Positions 53,620-62,435 of a stretch of DNA of 64,000 nt are shown piece after piece. Below the pieces are notes generated by a model. That model was not told where the DNA came from. It did no database searches and was given only the letters and a program-made list of their open reading frames with translations. The position numbers were made by a program, and so were the translations under genes. The stretch is taken from positions 1 through 64,000 of the forward strand of contig NZ_BCVF01000022.1 in NCBI RefSeq assembly GCF_001591605.1, read 5' to 3'. How positions within the stretch are numbered: the first letter of the stretch is position 1; every line of letters starts with the position of its first letter. The DNA is from Bacillus badius NBRC 15713. Its GTDB lineage: Bacteria; Bacillota; Bacilli; Bacillales; Domibacillaceae.

Positions 53620-53676
53620 GCGCGCGAACTTTGACAAAATATGCGCGCACTAACCGAATTTACGCGCGCAATCACG
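53620..53676. repeat. Short spaced GCGCGC repeats between convergent genes
   Basis: GCGCGC occurs at 53620-53625, 53643-53648 and 53664-53669, with ACGCG at 53674, separated by AT-rich sequence at a spacing of about 21-23 bp. It is non-coding and lies between the ends of paaX and the gamma-carbonic anhydrase gene. I do not know its function. Confidence 0.6.
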
Positions 53677-53705
53677 CGATTTAGGCTCACGGTGCTAACG
53701 CCTGT

Positions 53706-54224
53706 TTACTTTTCTTTGAAAACTTCGCGAAACTCATAGCCTTTTTGAACGTAAGTATCGATGGACAGTTGAATGAGCTCGAGATCTTTGTCGTTCAGCT
53801 CGCGGACAACTTTTCCCGGAGAACCCACGACGAGGGAGCGCGGCGGTATTTTTTTGCCGCTTGGAATCAGTGTGTTCGCGCCAATAATACACTCTTCCCC
53901 GATTTCAGCATGATCTAAAATAGTGGAGCCCATGCCGACAATTGACCGTTTGCCGATTTTACAGCCGTGCAAGATTACGTTATGGCCAACCGTCACTTCA
54001 TCTTCAACAACGACAGGCGCGCCTTCATACAGATGGATAGTAGAATTGTCTTGAATGCTGCAGCGCTTGCCGATGGTAATTGCTCCTTCATCTCCGCGAA
54101 GCACCGCGTTAAACCAAACGGTTGATTCAGAACCGATATGAACGTCGCCGATAAGATAAGCTCCAGGCGCGACAAATACGGAATGATCTACCTTCGGATT
54201 TTTTCCGTTATACGAAACGATCAT
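53706..54224 (-). CDS. Gamma-carbonic-anhydrase-like hexapeptide-repeat protein (PaaY-like)
   Basis: 172 aa, a left-handed beta-helix of hexapeptide repeats through about residue 145, then a C-terminal helix. Metal-site histidines are visible in STIHLYEG near 64 and VGHNVILHGC near 81-90. PaaY in phenylacetate clusters is a thioesterase, with some carbonic anhydrase activity, that clears inhibitory CoA intermediates. The location beside paaX supports that role, but general YrdA-type gamma carbonic anhydrases look alike. It is divergent from the gene at 54306. Confidence 0.8.
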   Translation of the reverse strand: MIVSYNGKNPKVDHSVFVAPGAYLIGDVHIGSESTVWFNAVLRGDEGAITIGKRCSIQDNSTIHLYEGAPVVVEDEVTVGHNVILHGCKIGKRSIVGMGSTILDHAEIGEECIIGANTLIPSGKKIPPRSLVVGSPGKVVRELNDKDLELIQLSIDTYVQKGYEFREVFKEK

Positions 54225-54305
54225 GGAATCCCTCCAATTACAAATTTACATAATTGTTTTTCTTTTTTATTTATTATAACATTTCTTTTAAGAGGAGGAG
54301 AAATA

Positions 54306-55280
54306 ATGAAATACGTTTGTGAATTACTCCAGATCAAGTATCCGATTATTCAAGGCGGGATGGGCAATATCAGCAATGCCCAGCTGACAGCGGCCGTCTC
54401 AGAAGCGGGCGGTCTCGGCACGATTGGCTGTGGGACGATGACGCCTGAGGAAGTCGAGAAAATTATTCTAGAAACAAAAAAACGGACAGATAAAAACTTT
54501 GCCATCAATATTGCTATTAGTGTGTCGCCCTATACAAAGGAATTAATGGATCTCGTCATCCAGCACAAGGTGCCAGTCGTATCGCTTTCGGCCGGCAATC
54601 CGGCACCGTTTATCCCGCTCTTGCATGAGCATGGTGTGAAGGTGATTGCGCTTGTTGCTTCAGTGAAGCATGCCCAAAAGGCAGAAGCAGCCGGAGCGGA
54701 CATTCTAGTCGCTGAAGGCTTTGAAGCGGCTGGAATTAACTCGAGCCTTGAGCTGACTACCTTCACGCTTATTCCGCAAATCGTGAAGCATGTGAAGGTT
54801 CCGGTGCTTGCGGCCGGGGGGATCGGTGATGGCAAAGGGCTGGCTGCTGCTTTGATGCTCGGTGCAAGCGGTGTGCAAATGGGAACCCGGCTTATTGCCA
54901 CTAAAGAGGCTCCGTTTCATGAGCAGTACAAAGGCCGCTTAATTGGAGCGGGTGATACGGAAACAACAATCTTTGGGCGGAGCGTTGGCAGAGTCAGAAG
55001 GATCTTGAAAACTCCTTATGCCAACATCTTAAATGAACGGGAACAAGCAGGTATGACGCTTGAACAATATGCAGAATGGACGTCGGAAGACAAACATATT
55101 AAAGGAGCGGTAGAAGGCGATATGGAAAATGGCTTTATTAACAGCGGCCAAATTGCAGGCCTGATTGAAGATGTTCCTACTGTGAAAGAGCTTTTGGAAA
55201 GAATGATCGAAGAGGCGAATGAACAGCTGAACCGCTCGGCAGAGGAATTAAAAGAGATCGCGGAGCGGACAGGAAAATAA
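54306..55280 (+). CDS. Nitronate monooxygenase / FabK-like FMN protein
   Basis: 324 aa from the ATG at 54306 with GAGGAGGAG upstream; the longer frame from 54138 overlaps the divergent gene. It is a TIM-barrel FMN enzyme of the 2-nitropropane dioxygenase family: IIQGGMGNISNA near residue 14, VPVLAAGGIGDGKG near 168, ALMLGASGVQMGTRLI near 183. In true nitronate monooxygenases and FabK the block EGxEAGGH carries a key His; here it reads EGFEAAGINS, so that His is missing. The reaction is therefore uncertain. A terminator follows at 55377. Confidence 0.75.
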   Translation: MKYVCELLQIKYPIIQGGMGNISNAQLTAAVSEAGGLGTIGCGTMTPEEVEKIILETKKRTDKNFAINIAISVSPYTKELMDLVIQHKVPVVSLSAGNPAPFIPLLHEHGVKVIALVASVKHAQKAEAAGADILVAEGFEAAGINSSLELTTFTLIPQIVKHVKVPVLAAGGIGDGKGLAAALMLGASGVQMGTRLIATKEAPFHEQYKGRLIGAGDTETTIFGRSVGRVRRILKTPYANILNEREQAGMTLEQYAEWTSEDKHIKGAVEGDMENGFINSGQIAGLIEDVPTVKELLERMIEEANEQLNRSAEELKEIAERTGK

Positions 55281-55376
55281 GCGGCGCTTCCTATTGCCGG
55301 CGCAAAGCATCCATGGTAATATGTTCAGGTAAATCTCATCAGCAGCCAAACTATTTTATTAAAAAAGCTTTTCGTT

Positions 55377-55406
55377 AGAGAGGGGATAAGCCGCTCTCTT
55401 TTTTTA
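55377..55406 (+). terminator. Terminator of the nitronate monooxygenase-like gene
   Basis: AGAGAG (55377-55382) pairs with CTCTCT (55394-55399) around an 11-nt loop with an inner GG/CC, followed by T7. Confidence 0.8.
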
Positions 55407-55533
55407 TCTAGAAATGCCTGCAATTTTTCGAAGAGAAAGATTTTTCTAACAACATGATTGACTCCTTTATTACTGATTGGTAAAATGACGTAGGAATAAC
55501 GTTATACATATCTGAAGTAATATTGAGGGGTAA

Positions 55534-55548
55534 ATGTAAGCGTTTTCT
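55534..55548 (+). promoter_or_regulatory. Catabolite-responsive element (cre) before the symporter gene
   Basis: ATGTAAGCGTTTTCT fits the CcpA consensus WTGNAANCGNWNNCW at every fixed position. It lies 28 nt before the symporter ATG, where CcpA would act as a roadblock. A palindromic ATAACGTTAT (55496-55505) lies 30 bp upstream. Confidence 0.7.
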
Positions 55549-55576
55549 GATTTTAACAACTTTATGGGGTGAAAAA

Positions 55577-56938
55577 ATGGAACAGAAAGAACAATGGTCA
55601 TCTAAGCTGGGGTTCATTTTGGCAGCAGCGGGTTCGGCTATCGGGCTGGGGGCTATCTGGAAATTCCCTTATGTAGCTGGAACGAGCGGAGGAGGAATTT
55701 TTCTCCTGATCTTCATTCTCTTTACGCTGCTTGTCGGATTACCGCTATTAATCGGGGAATTTGTCATTGGGAGAAGCACGCAAAAAGATGCAATTCAATC
55801 ATATAAGGAATTAGTGCCGAATTCGTCCTGGCATTTGATCGGGCGCCTTGGCATTTTTACATGTTTTATTTTACTATCGTTTTATAGTGTAGTAGGCGGC
55901 TGGATTTTAATTTATATTTTCAAAGGCGTGACAGGAGATTTAAGCGGATTGTCGGAAGCCCAATACGGTTCTTTGTTTGGTGAAACGATTTCTAACCCGC
56001 TGTTGGCGGTATTTGCCCAATTTCTCTTCATGGTTATCACTATTTATGTTGTCTCTAAAGGAGTAACCGCAGGGATTGAAAAGGCAAGCCAATTTATGAT
56101 GCCGGCGCTGTTTATTTTATTCCTGCTGATCATTATCCGTTCAGTTACGCTCGATGGTTCAATGGAAGGGATCGAGTTTTTCTTGAAGCCTGATTTAGGA
56201 AGAATCACCTCCGAAACGATTCTGTTTGCTATGGGACAGTCGTTCTTCGCGCTAAGCGTCGGGGTGTCGGTCATGGTTACGTACAGCTCTTATTTGTCTA
56301 AAAAGGAAAGCATTCCGCAATCAGCTATTTCAATCGTTACGTTGAATTTGCTTGTCGCGATCTTGGCGGGATTGGCTATTTTCCCGGCTGTTTTCTCATT
56401 CGGGCTGGAGCCGGATGCCGGACCGGTCTTGCTGTTTAATGTTTTGCCGACTGTTTTTAACCAAATTCCATTAGGCATTGTGTTCTTGATTGCCTTTTTA
56501 GTGTTATTCTTGTTTGCTACATTGACATCAGCCTTTTCCATGCTGGAAATTATTGTGGCTGCTTTAGCAAAAGGGGATAATGGCAAACGGATGAAATTCT
56601 CATGGCTCATTGGCTTCCTGATTTTCATCGTCGGCGTGCCTTCCGCTTTGTCATTTGGCGTATGGAGCGATGTGCTGATTTTTGATAAGTCGATTTTTGA
56701 TGCTGCGGATTTCCTTGTCAGCAACATATTGATGCCGCTTGGCGCGCTGCTCATTGCGATTTTCGTTCCGCTGAAAATTCCAAAGGAACGCTTGATTGCG
56801 GAGCTGTCCGAGGGATCATCGATAGGCAAGAAGATTTTCTCTGCCTGGTTCCTCTTGATTAAATATGTGGCGCCAGTCGCTATTATCATTGTTTACCTTG
56901 ATGTCCTTGGCATTTTTCGCATGATGGGCCTCAAGTAA
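55577..56938 (+). CDS. Sodium-dependent neurotransmitter-symporter family (NSS/SNF) amino acid transporter
   Basis: 453 aa from the ATG at 55577 after GGGGTG; an upstream in-frame start would span the cre site. About eleven to twelve membrane helices. The sodium and substrate site of helix 1 is typical: [20 protein letters not shown] (about residues 14-33), as in LeuT/MhsT. Bacterial members take up amino acids, including aromatic ones. Its position before an Lrp regulator and phenylalanine dehydrogenase suggests phenylalanine or related amino acid import, which is inference. It is probably under glucose repression via the cre site. Confidence 0.85.
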   Translation: MEQKEQWSSKLGFILAAAGSAIGLGAIWKFPYVAGTSGGGIFLLIFILFTLLVGLPLLIGEFVIGRSTQKDAIQSYKELVPNSSWHLIGRLGIFTCFILLSFYSVVGGWILIYIFKGVTGDLSGLSEAQYGSLFGETISNPLLAVFAQFLFMVITIYVVSKGVTAGIEKASQFMMPALFILFLLIIIRSVTLDGSMEGIEFFLKPDLGRITSETILFAMGQSFFALSVGVSVMVTYSSYLSKKESIPQSAISIVTLNLLVAILAGLAIFPAVFSFGLEPDAGPVLLFNVLPTVFNQIPLGIVFLIAFLVLFLFATLTSAFSMLEIIVAALAKGDNGKRMKFSWLIGFLIFIVGVPSALSFGVWSDVLIFDKSIFDAADFLVSNILMPLGALLIAIFVPLKIPKERLIAELSEGSSIGKKIFSAWFLLIKYVAPVAIIIVYLDVLGIFRMMGLK

Positions 56939-57008
56939 TGAACTAGTTTGCCGGTGATAGAGAAAGCGTTTTGTTGCAAAGTTCAATCAAAAGTTTGAAG
57001 GTGAAAGC

Positions 57009-57464
57009 ATGGATGAGACAGATATTCAACTTTTAAAAATTCTTCAAGAAGATGGAAGGATCACATTAAGCGATTTGTCGAAAAAGCTCTCACTCAGCCG
57101 GCCAAGCGTCGCAGAGCGCTTTACACGGCTGATGGAAAAAGGCAGCATCGACAAAATCAGCGCTAGAGTGTCACCCAGTGCCGTCGGACGTAACATTTTG
57201 TTGTTTATCCAGGTAAGCGAGGTCAGTGTTCCTTACGAGGAATTTGAAAGCATGACATGTGAACATCCGGATATTATTGAGTGCCATCGCTTGACTGGAA
57301 CCGTGAATTATTTATTAAAGGCAGCTGTCAATGACATGGAGCATTTAAACAAGCTGATTGATTATTTGATCCGGTTTGGCAGTATTCACACTTCTATCGT
57401 GCTGAAATCCCCTGTTCCCGAGAAGATTATTTTGCCGTCTGATGAAGAACAGGAATGGCCGTGA
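57009..57464 (+). CDS. Lrp/AsnC-family transcriptional regulator
   Basis: 151 aa. An N-terminal winged helix (about 1-60, with DIQLLKILQEDGRITLSDLSKKLSLSRPSVAERFTRL) precedes an RAM ligand-binding domain (about 65-140, with LTGTVNYLLKAAV). Such proteins sense amino acids and bind AT-rich palindromes. It lies between the symporter gene and phenylalanine dehydrogenase, so both are natural targets. An AT palindrome stands at 57641 next to the promoter of the latter. A strong terminator follows at 57506. Confidence 0.88.
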   Translation: MDETDIQLLKILQEDGRITLSDLSKKLSLSRPSVAERFTRLMEKGSIDKISARVSPSAVGRNILLFIQVSEVSVPYEEFESMTCEHPDIIECHRLTGTVNYLLKAAVNDMEHLNKLIDYLIRFGSIHTSIVLKSPVPEKIILPSDEEQEWP

Positions 57465-57505
57465 AGGACGGCGCATCATAGAAGATGATGTCGAATGATA
57501 AGACA

Positions 57506-57543
57506 AGCCTCCTCTTTCTATTGTCGAAAGAGGAGGCTTTTTT
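57506..57543 (+). terminator. Terminator of the Lrp regulator gene
   Basis: A perfect 14-bp stem AAGCCTCCTCTTTC / GAAAGAGGAGGCTT with a 7-nt loop and T6. Confidence 0.9.
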
Positions 57544-57640
57544 AGCTTTTATTTACTGGAAATGAAAGCGTTTTACAAAACGAAGATAAATACCAAAAAA
57601 TACATACGAAAAGTAAATAAAGGTCTGAAAATTCAATCAT

Positions 57641-57676
57641 AATGATATATATATATATCATTTAACCTTTTATAAT
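57641..57676 (+). promoter_or_regulatory. AT palindrome and -10 box upstream of phenylalanine dehydrogenase
   Basis: A perfect 22-base palindrome (57641-57662, AATGA then alternating AT) ends 8 nt before TATAAT (57671-57676) and covers the place of the -35 box. A protein bound there, for example the Lrp-type regulator encoded upstream, would compete with or recruit RNA polymerase. Confidence 0.5.
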
Positions 57677-57819
57677 TAAAGTGAAGCGTATGCCTGCCGG
57701 CGCCGTCATTGGCGCTCGTTTGAAAGGGCTTACAAAAATTATATAACCAAGAAGCTGACAGATCCTTTTTCTGCGGCTAAATAAAAGCGTTCAACTATTA
57801 ACGAAAGCAGGGATTAAAT

Positions 57820-58962
57820 ATGAGCTTAGTAGAAAAAACATCCATCATAAAAGATTTCACTCTTTTTGAAAAAATGTCTGAACATGAACAAGTTGTTTTT
57901 TGCAACGATCCGGCGACAGGACTAAGGGCCATTATCGCTATTCATGACACCACACTCGGACCTGCGCTCGGCGGCTGCCGCATGCAGCCTTATAACAGTG
58001 TGGAAGAAGCATTGGAAGATGCTCTTCGCCTTTCCAAAGGAATGACTTACAAATGCGCGGCGTCCGATGTCGACTTTGGCGGCGGAAAAGCAGTCATTAT
58101 CGGTGATCCGCAGAAAGATAAATCTCCAGAACTGTTCCGCGCGTTTGGCCAATTTGTTGATTCGCTTGGCGGCCGTTTCTATACAGGTACTGATATGGGA
58201 ACGAATATGGAAGATTTCATTCACGCCATGAAAGAAACAAACTGCATTGTTGGGGTGCCGGAAGCTTACGGCGGCGGCGGAGATTCCTCTATTCCAACTG
58301 CCATGGGTGTCCTGTACGGCATTAAAGCAACCAACAAAATGTTGTTTGGCAAGGACGATCTTGGCGGCGTCACTTATGCCATTCAAGGACTTGGCAAAGT
58401 AGGCTACAAAGTAGCGGAAGGGCTGCTCGAAGAAGGTGCTCATTTATTTGTAACGGATATTAACGAGCAAAGCTTGGAGGCTATCCAGGAAAAAGCAAAA
58501 ACAACATCCGGTTCTGTCACGGTAGTAGCGAGCGATGAAATTTATTCCCAGGAAGCCGATGTGTTCGTTCCGTGTGCATTTGGCGGCGTTGTTAATGATG
58601 AAACGATGAAGCAGTTCAAGGTGAAAGCAATCGCCGGTTCAGCCAACAATCAGCTGCTTACGGAGGATCACGGCAGACAGCTTGCAGACAAAGGCATTCT
58701 GTATGCTCCGGATTATATTGTTAACTCTGGCGGTCTGATCCAAGTAGCCGACGAATTGTATGAGGTGAACAAAGAACGCGTGCTTGCGAAGACGAAGCAT
58801 ATTTACGACGCAATTCTTGAAGTGTACCAGCAAGCGGAATTAGATCAAATCACCACAATGGAAGCAGCCAACAGAATGTGTGAGCAAAGAATGGCGGCAA
58901 GAGGCCGACGCAACAGCTTCTTTACTTCTTCTGTTAAGCCAAAATGGGATATTCGCAACTAA
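57820..58962 (+). CDS. pdh: Phenylalanine dehydrogenase
   Basis: 380 aa. It converts L-phenylalanine to phenylpyruvate and ammonia with NAD+. The catalytic Lys pair lies in GMTYKCAAS near residue 78 and [13 protein letters not shown] near 90; the dinucleotide motif is [13 protein letters not shown] near 192. The segments [29 protein letters not shown] and the end [17 protein letters not shown] are those of phenylalanine, not leucine, dehydrogenases. From memory the protein is nearly identical to the characterised B. badius enzyme. The specificity position equal to Asn145 of the L. sphaericus enzyme is Val (in TNCIVGVP), as I recall for B. badius. It lies 19 nt before the E1-alpha gene, so phenylpyruvate may pass directly to that complex. 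Confidence 0.93.
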   Translation: MSLVEKTSIIKDFTLFEKMSEHEQVVFCNDPATGLRAIIAIHDTTLGPALGGCRMQPYNSVEEALEDALRLSKGMTYKCAASDVDFGGGKAVIIGDPQKDKSPELFRAFGQFVDSLGGRFYTGTDMGTNMEDFIHAMKETNCIVGVPEAYGGGGDSSIPTAMGVLYGIKATNKMLFGKDDLGGVTYAIQGLGKVGYKVAEGLLEEGAHLFVTDINEQSLEAIQEKAKTTSGSVTVVASDEIYSQEADVFVPCAFGGVVNDETMKQFKVKAIAGSANNQLLTEDHGRQLADKGILYAPDYIVNSGGLIQVADELYEVNKERVLAKTKHIYDAILEVYQQAELDQITTMEAANRMCEQRMAARGRRNSFFTSSVKPKWDIRN

Positions 58963-58981
58963 TACTGTTCGGGGGGATATC

Positions 58982-60037
58982 ATGAATACTCAATACCCAA
59001 TCAAAAGAATAATCGATGATGAAGGCAACTTGATAGATGCGTCTTACCAGGATCAGCTGAATGAGCAGCTTGTGAAAGACCTTTATTACCATATGCATCG
59101 AATTAGAACATTTGATAGAAAGGCGATCAGCCTGCAGCGCCAAGGCCGTCTCGGCACGTATGCTCCATTCGAAGGCCAGGAAGCTTCCCAAGTAGGAAGC
59201 GCCCTGGCATTGAATGCGGATGATTGGATGTTCCCAACTTACCGCGACCATGGGGCAAAGCTTACTTTTGGCGCCGATATGATGAAAACGTATCTTTATT
59301 GGAACGGCCGGGTAGAAGGCTGTGTGCCGCCAGAAGGAAAAAAGATTTTCCCGCCGGCGGTGCCGATTGCTACGCAGCTGCCGCATGCGGCAGGTGCAGC
59401 ATGGGCTGAAAAACGCAAAGGCACGAAAAATGCAGCCATCGCTTATTTTGGAGATGGTGCCACATCCGAAGGGGACTTTCACGAAGGCTTGAACTTCGCC
59501 AGCGTCTTTCAAGTGCCAGTTGTCTTTTTTAACCAAAACAATCGCTATGCTATTTCCGTTCCGATTGAAAAGCAAATGAATTCGGAAACCATCGCCCAAA
59601 AAGCGGTCGCTTACGGAATTCCAGGTGTGCGAATTGACGGCAATGACTGTTTTTCCGTTTATTTTGAAGTGAAAAAAGCATTGGAGCATGCCCGCAACGG
59701 CAATGGACCAACACTTCTTGAAGCGGTGACATGGCGTACAGGCGCCCATACAACAGCAGATGATCCGACGAAGTATCGTCCGGAGGATCAAGGCAAAGGC
59801 ATCGTTGAGCCGCTTCTCCGCATGGAAAGATTCATGAAAAACAATGGCTATTGGGATGAAGCCTGGCTTGCTGAAATAGATGAAAAAATTAAAGCGGAAG
59901 TAGAAGCAGCAGTGGAAGCGATGGAGAGTTATCCAAAAGCCAATGTCGAAGATTTATTCGATCATGTATATGCAAATATGCCGCTTGAGCTTGCTGACCA
60001 GAAAGAATCCTATCTCGCGCATTTGAGGAGGGGGTAA
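58982..60037 (+). CDS. 2-oxoacid dehydrogenase complex E1 alpha subunit
   Basis: 351 aa from the ATG at 58982 with GGGGGGAT upstream; a longer frame starts inside pdh and is rejected. The ThDP motif is YFGDGATSEGDFHEG (near residue 155) to FFNQNNRYAIS; TYRDHG near 87 forms the pocket. The overall sequence resembles Bacillus pyruvate dehydrogenase E1-alpha. It follows pdh by 19 nt and is followed by E1-beta after 1 nt. Placement after phenylalanine dehydrogenase suggests phenylpyruvate as a substrate. Branched-chain 2-oxoacids or pyruvate are alternatives, but no ptb, buk or bcd genes are near. Confidence 0.85.
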   Translation: MNTQYPIKRIIDDEGNLIDASYQDQLNEQLVKDLYYHMHRIRTFDRKAISLQRQGRLGTYAPFEGQEASQVGSALALNADDWMFPTYRDHGAKLTFGADMMKTYLYWNGRVEGCVPPEGKKIFPPAVPIATQLPHAAGAAWAEKRKGTKNAAIAYFGDGATSEGDFHEGLNFASVFQVPVVFFNQNNRYAISVPIEKQMNSETIAQKAVAYGIPGVRIDGNDCFSVYFEVKKALEHARNGNGPTLLEAVTWRTGAHTTADDPTKYRPEDQGKGIVEPLLRMERFMKNNGYWDEAWLAEIDEKIKAEVEAAVEAMESYPKANVEDLFDHVYANMPLELADQKESYLAHLRRG

Positions 60038-60038
60038 A

Positions 60039-61064
60039 ATGGCAATGGAAATGGAAGTAAAAGACATACCTCAAAAAAAGGAAACCACTCAATTTCTGAC
60101 GATTGTGCAGGCAGTAAATGACGGAATGAAAACTTTACTGGAAACAGACGATACCGTCATGATTCTTGGTGAGGATATCGGAAAAAACGGCGGGGTTTTC
60201 CGGGCAACAGAAGGATTGCAGGAAAAGTTCGGAGCTGACCGTGTGATTGATACGCCGCTTGCGGAAGCAGGTATTATCGGTACTTCTGTCGGCCTGGCTG
60301 TAAATGGATTTAAGCCGATCGCTGAAATCCAGTTTCTTGGCTTTATTTATCCGGCCTATGAGCAAATCATGACGCATGTATCGCGTATTCGGATGAGAAC
60401 GATGGGACACTTTAGCGTGCCGATGGTCATTCGTGCCCCATATGGAGCAGGCATTCGCTCGCCGGAAATTCATTCAGACAGTACGGAAACATTATTTACT
60501 CACATGCCGGGGATTAAGGTTGTTTGCCCATCCACTCCTTATGATGCAAAAGGGCTGCTGATTGCTGCGATGGAAGATCCCGACCCGGTATTGATGCTTG
60601 AACCGATGAAAAGCTACCGCGCCAAGCGGGAAGAAGTGCCGACAGGAAAATATACAGTTGAAATCGGCAAAGGCAAAAAAGTGAAAGAAGGAACAGACGT
60701 GACGTTAATCGCCTGGGGAGCGATGATGACGGTTGTTGAAAAAGCAGCTGAACAGGCAGAGAAAAAAGGCATCAGCTGTGAAATTATTGATTTGCGCACG
60801 TTGTACCCGATTGACCGGGAGATCATCGCCGAATCTGTTCAAAAAACAGGAAGAGCCGTGATCGTGCATGAAGCTCAGCTGACAGGCGGGCTCGGCAATG
60901 ACATTGTTTCCATTATCAACGACACCTCTTTCCTGTATTTGCGTGCGCCAATTGAACGCGTGACAGGCTTTGACGTTCCTGTTCCTTTCTTCGCACTAGA
61001 AGAAGACTTTCTTCCGACACCGGCGCGTGTCGTCGAAGGAATCGAAAAAGTAGTTCATTTTTAA
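60039..61064 (+). CDS. 2-oxoacid dehydrogenase complex E1 beta subunit
   Basis: 341 aa; GAGGAGGGGG lies just upstream. Transketolase-like beta subunit: MILGEDIGKNGGVFRATEGL near residue 41, DTPLAEAGIIGTSVG near 71, VCPSTPYDAKGLLIAAMEDPDP near 158 and HEAQLTGGLGND near 273. It completes the E1 heterotetramer with the gene before it. A 10-bp hairpin without T-run separates it from E2. It is distinct in sequence from AcoB in this window. Confidence 0.87.
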   Translation: MAMEMEVKDIPQKKETTQFLTIVQAVNDGMKTLLETDDTVMILGEDIGKNGGVFRATEGLQEKFGADRVIDTPLAEAGIIGTSVGLAVNGFKPIAEIQFLGFIYPAYEQIMTHVSRIRMRTMGHFSVPMVIRAPYGAGIRSPEIHSDSTETLFTHMPGIKVVCPSTPYDAKGLLIAAMEDPDPVLMLEPMKSYRAKREEVPTGKYTVEIGKGKKVKEGTDVTLIAWGAMMTVVEKAAEQAEKKGISCEIIDLRTLYPIDREIIAESVQKTGRAVIVHEAQLTGGLGNDIVSIINDTSFLYLRAPIERVTGFDVPVPFFALEEDFLPTPARVVEGIEKVVHF

Positions 61065-61106
61065 TTTAAACAATTTCAGGCGCCAGCAGCCTGCATGGCA
61101 AACCCT

Positions 61107-61147
61107 CTTTCACCCGAGAAGTCTGAAACCGGCTTCCCGGGTGAAAG
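61107..61147 (+). other. Strong intercistronic hairpin between E1-beta and E2
   Basis: CTTTCACCCG (61107-61116) and CGGGTGAAAG (61138-61147) pair perfectly, with an inner GAAG/CTTC. There is no T-run, so it is probably an mRNA processing, stabilising or attenuating element rather than a terminator. Confidence 0.6.
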
Positions 61148-61208
61148 ACTATTTGCTTGTTCGCTGCTAAACGGGCGCTTTACGCTTTTATACAAAGGGG
61201 GAAGTAAT

Positions 61209-62435
61209 GTGTTAGAAGTAAAGCTGCATGATATTGGAGAAGGAATGACAGAAGGCGAAATTCTTCATTATCTTGTTAAGCCGGGAGATCAGGTAATTGC
61301 TGATCAGCCGCTTGTCGAGGTACAGACAGATAAGATGGTAGCAGAGCTTCCATCGCCGGGGGCTGGAACGGTAAAGGAGATCGTGGTGGATACAGGGACA
61401 ACTGTTCAAGTCGGCACAACGCTGCTCTACATTGAAGGAGAAGGCAGTCAGACAGCGGCCGCTGAAGAAAAAAAAGCAGCCAAGGCAGAAACGGCGCAAT
61501 CGGCACAGCCGGAAGCGAAAGAGCGGAAGCAAGCGTTCATCTCTTCTTTTAACCGTGTGCTTGCCACTCCATATACGCGTAAGATTGCCCGCGATCATAA
61601 CATTAATATTGAAGATGTCACACCATCTGATCCGTCCGGCCGGGTAACAGAGGAAGATGTTTACCGGTTCTTAAAAGGAGATCAGCAGCCGCAGAAAGAA
61701 GCCGCTTCGCCGGAAGCAACGGCTGTTTCCGCACAACAGACAACACCTGATGAAATCCCGTTCCGCGGCATGCGCAAGCAAATTGCGAAAAAGATGACAA
61801 AGTCACTTTTCACTATTCCGCATGTAACCCATTTTGATGAAGTCAATATGACGAACCTGCTGAAGCTGCGCGAAGAATTAAAGGCAGCTGGCGTGTCCGT
61901 ATCTGTACCGGCCTTTTTTGTTAAAGCGCTGGTTATCGCTTTAAAAGACTTCCCGGTATTTAACGCGGAGCTTGATGAAGAAAATGAAAAGATTTTACTC
62001 AAAAAAGATTATCATATCGGCATGGCGGTGGATACCGAAGATGGCCTCATTGTGCCGGTCGTTCACGATGCGGATAAAAAATCGATTAAAACGATCCATG
62101 AGGATATTAAGCGTTTGAATGAAAAGGCGCGGGAAGGCAAGTTAAAGCCTGCCGATATTCAAAACAGCACGTTTACCGTCAGCAACGTTGGACCGCTAGG
62201 CAGCATTGGTGCTACGCCAATTATTAATCATCCTGAGACAGCATTAATTGCTTTTCATAAAACGAAAAAAGTGCCGCTTGTCAATGAGAATGATGAAATT
62301 GTCATTGGCCATGTGATGACCCTGTCAATGTCATTTGACCACCGTGTCGCTGACGGAGCAACCGCTGTAGCGTTCACAAACCGGTTTGCCAGCTTAATTG
62401 AGCAGCCGAACAAACTAATGCTGGAGATGATATAA
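61209..62435 (+). CDS. 2-oxoacid dehydrogenase complex E2, dihydrolipoamide acyltransferase
   Basis: 408 aa from a GTG at 61209, with AAAGGGGGAAG upstream. The ATG two bases earlier runs into a stop, and an upstream in-frame ATG at 61095 would put the hairpin in the coding region. Domains: one lipoyl domain (about 1-75, Lys in VQTDKMVAE near 41), subunit-binding domain (about 115-150, ATPYTRKIARDH), and a catalytic core from about 180 with SFDHRVADG near 377. It is followed by E3 with no gap. The core decides acyl specificity, which I cannot assign from sequence alone. Confidence 0.87.
   Translation: MLEVKLHDIGEGMTEGEILHYLVKPGDQVIADQPLVEVQTDKMVAELPSPGAGTVKEIVVDTGTTVQVGTTLLYIEGEGSQTAAAEEKKAAKAETAQSAQPEAKERKQAFISSFNRVLATPYTRKIARDHNINIEDVTPSDPSGRVTEEDVYRFLKGDQQPQKEAASPEATAVSAQQTTPDEIPFRGMRKQIAKKMTKSLFTIPHVTHFDEVNMTNLLKLREELKAAGVSVSVPAFFVKALVIALKDFPVFNAELDEENEKILLKKDYHIGMAVDTEDGLIVPVVHDADKKSIKTIHEDIKRLNEKAREGKLKPADIQNSTFTVSNVGPLGSIGATPIINHPETALIAFHKTKKVPLVNENDEIVIGHVMTLSMSFDHRVADGATAVAFTNRFASLIEQPNKLMLEMI

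Larger units (their letters stand above)
57465..57819 (+). other. Intergenic control region of phenylalanine dehydrogenase
   Basis: 355 bases without a gene. It holds a strong terminator (57506-57543), a near-cre (ATGAAAGCGTTTTAC from 57562, one position off consensus), a 22-base AT palindrome (57641-57662), a TATAAT at 57671-57676, and a leader of about 140 nt with a small GC hairpin near 57700 and a TTGAAAGGGCTTACA cre-like sequence at 57719. AGCAGGGATT precedes the ATG. Confidence 0.6.

Noticed and set aside
57820-58962. Leucine dehydrogenase
   Set aside because: Common automatic label, but the FYTGTDMGT segment, the QGLGKVGYK segment and the C-terminal PKWDIRN are those of phenylalanine dehydrogenase.
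58934-59791. 285-aa minus-strand frame opposite E1-alpha
   Set aside because: A shadow of a conserved ThDP enzyme gene; no ribosome site or recognisable domain.
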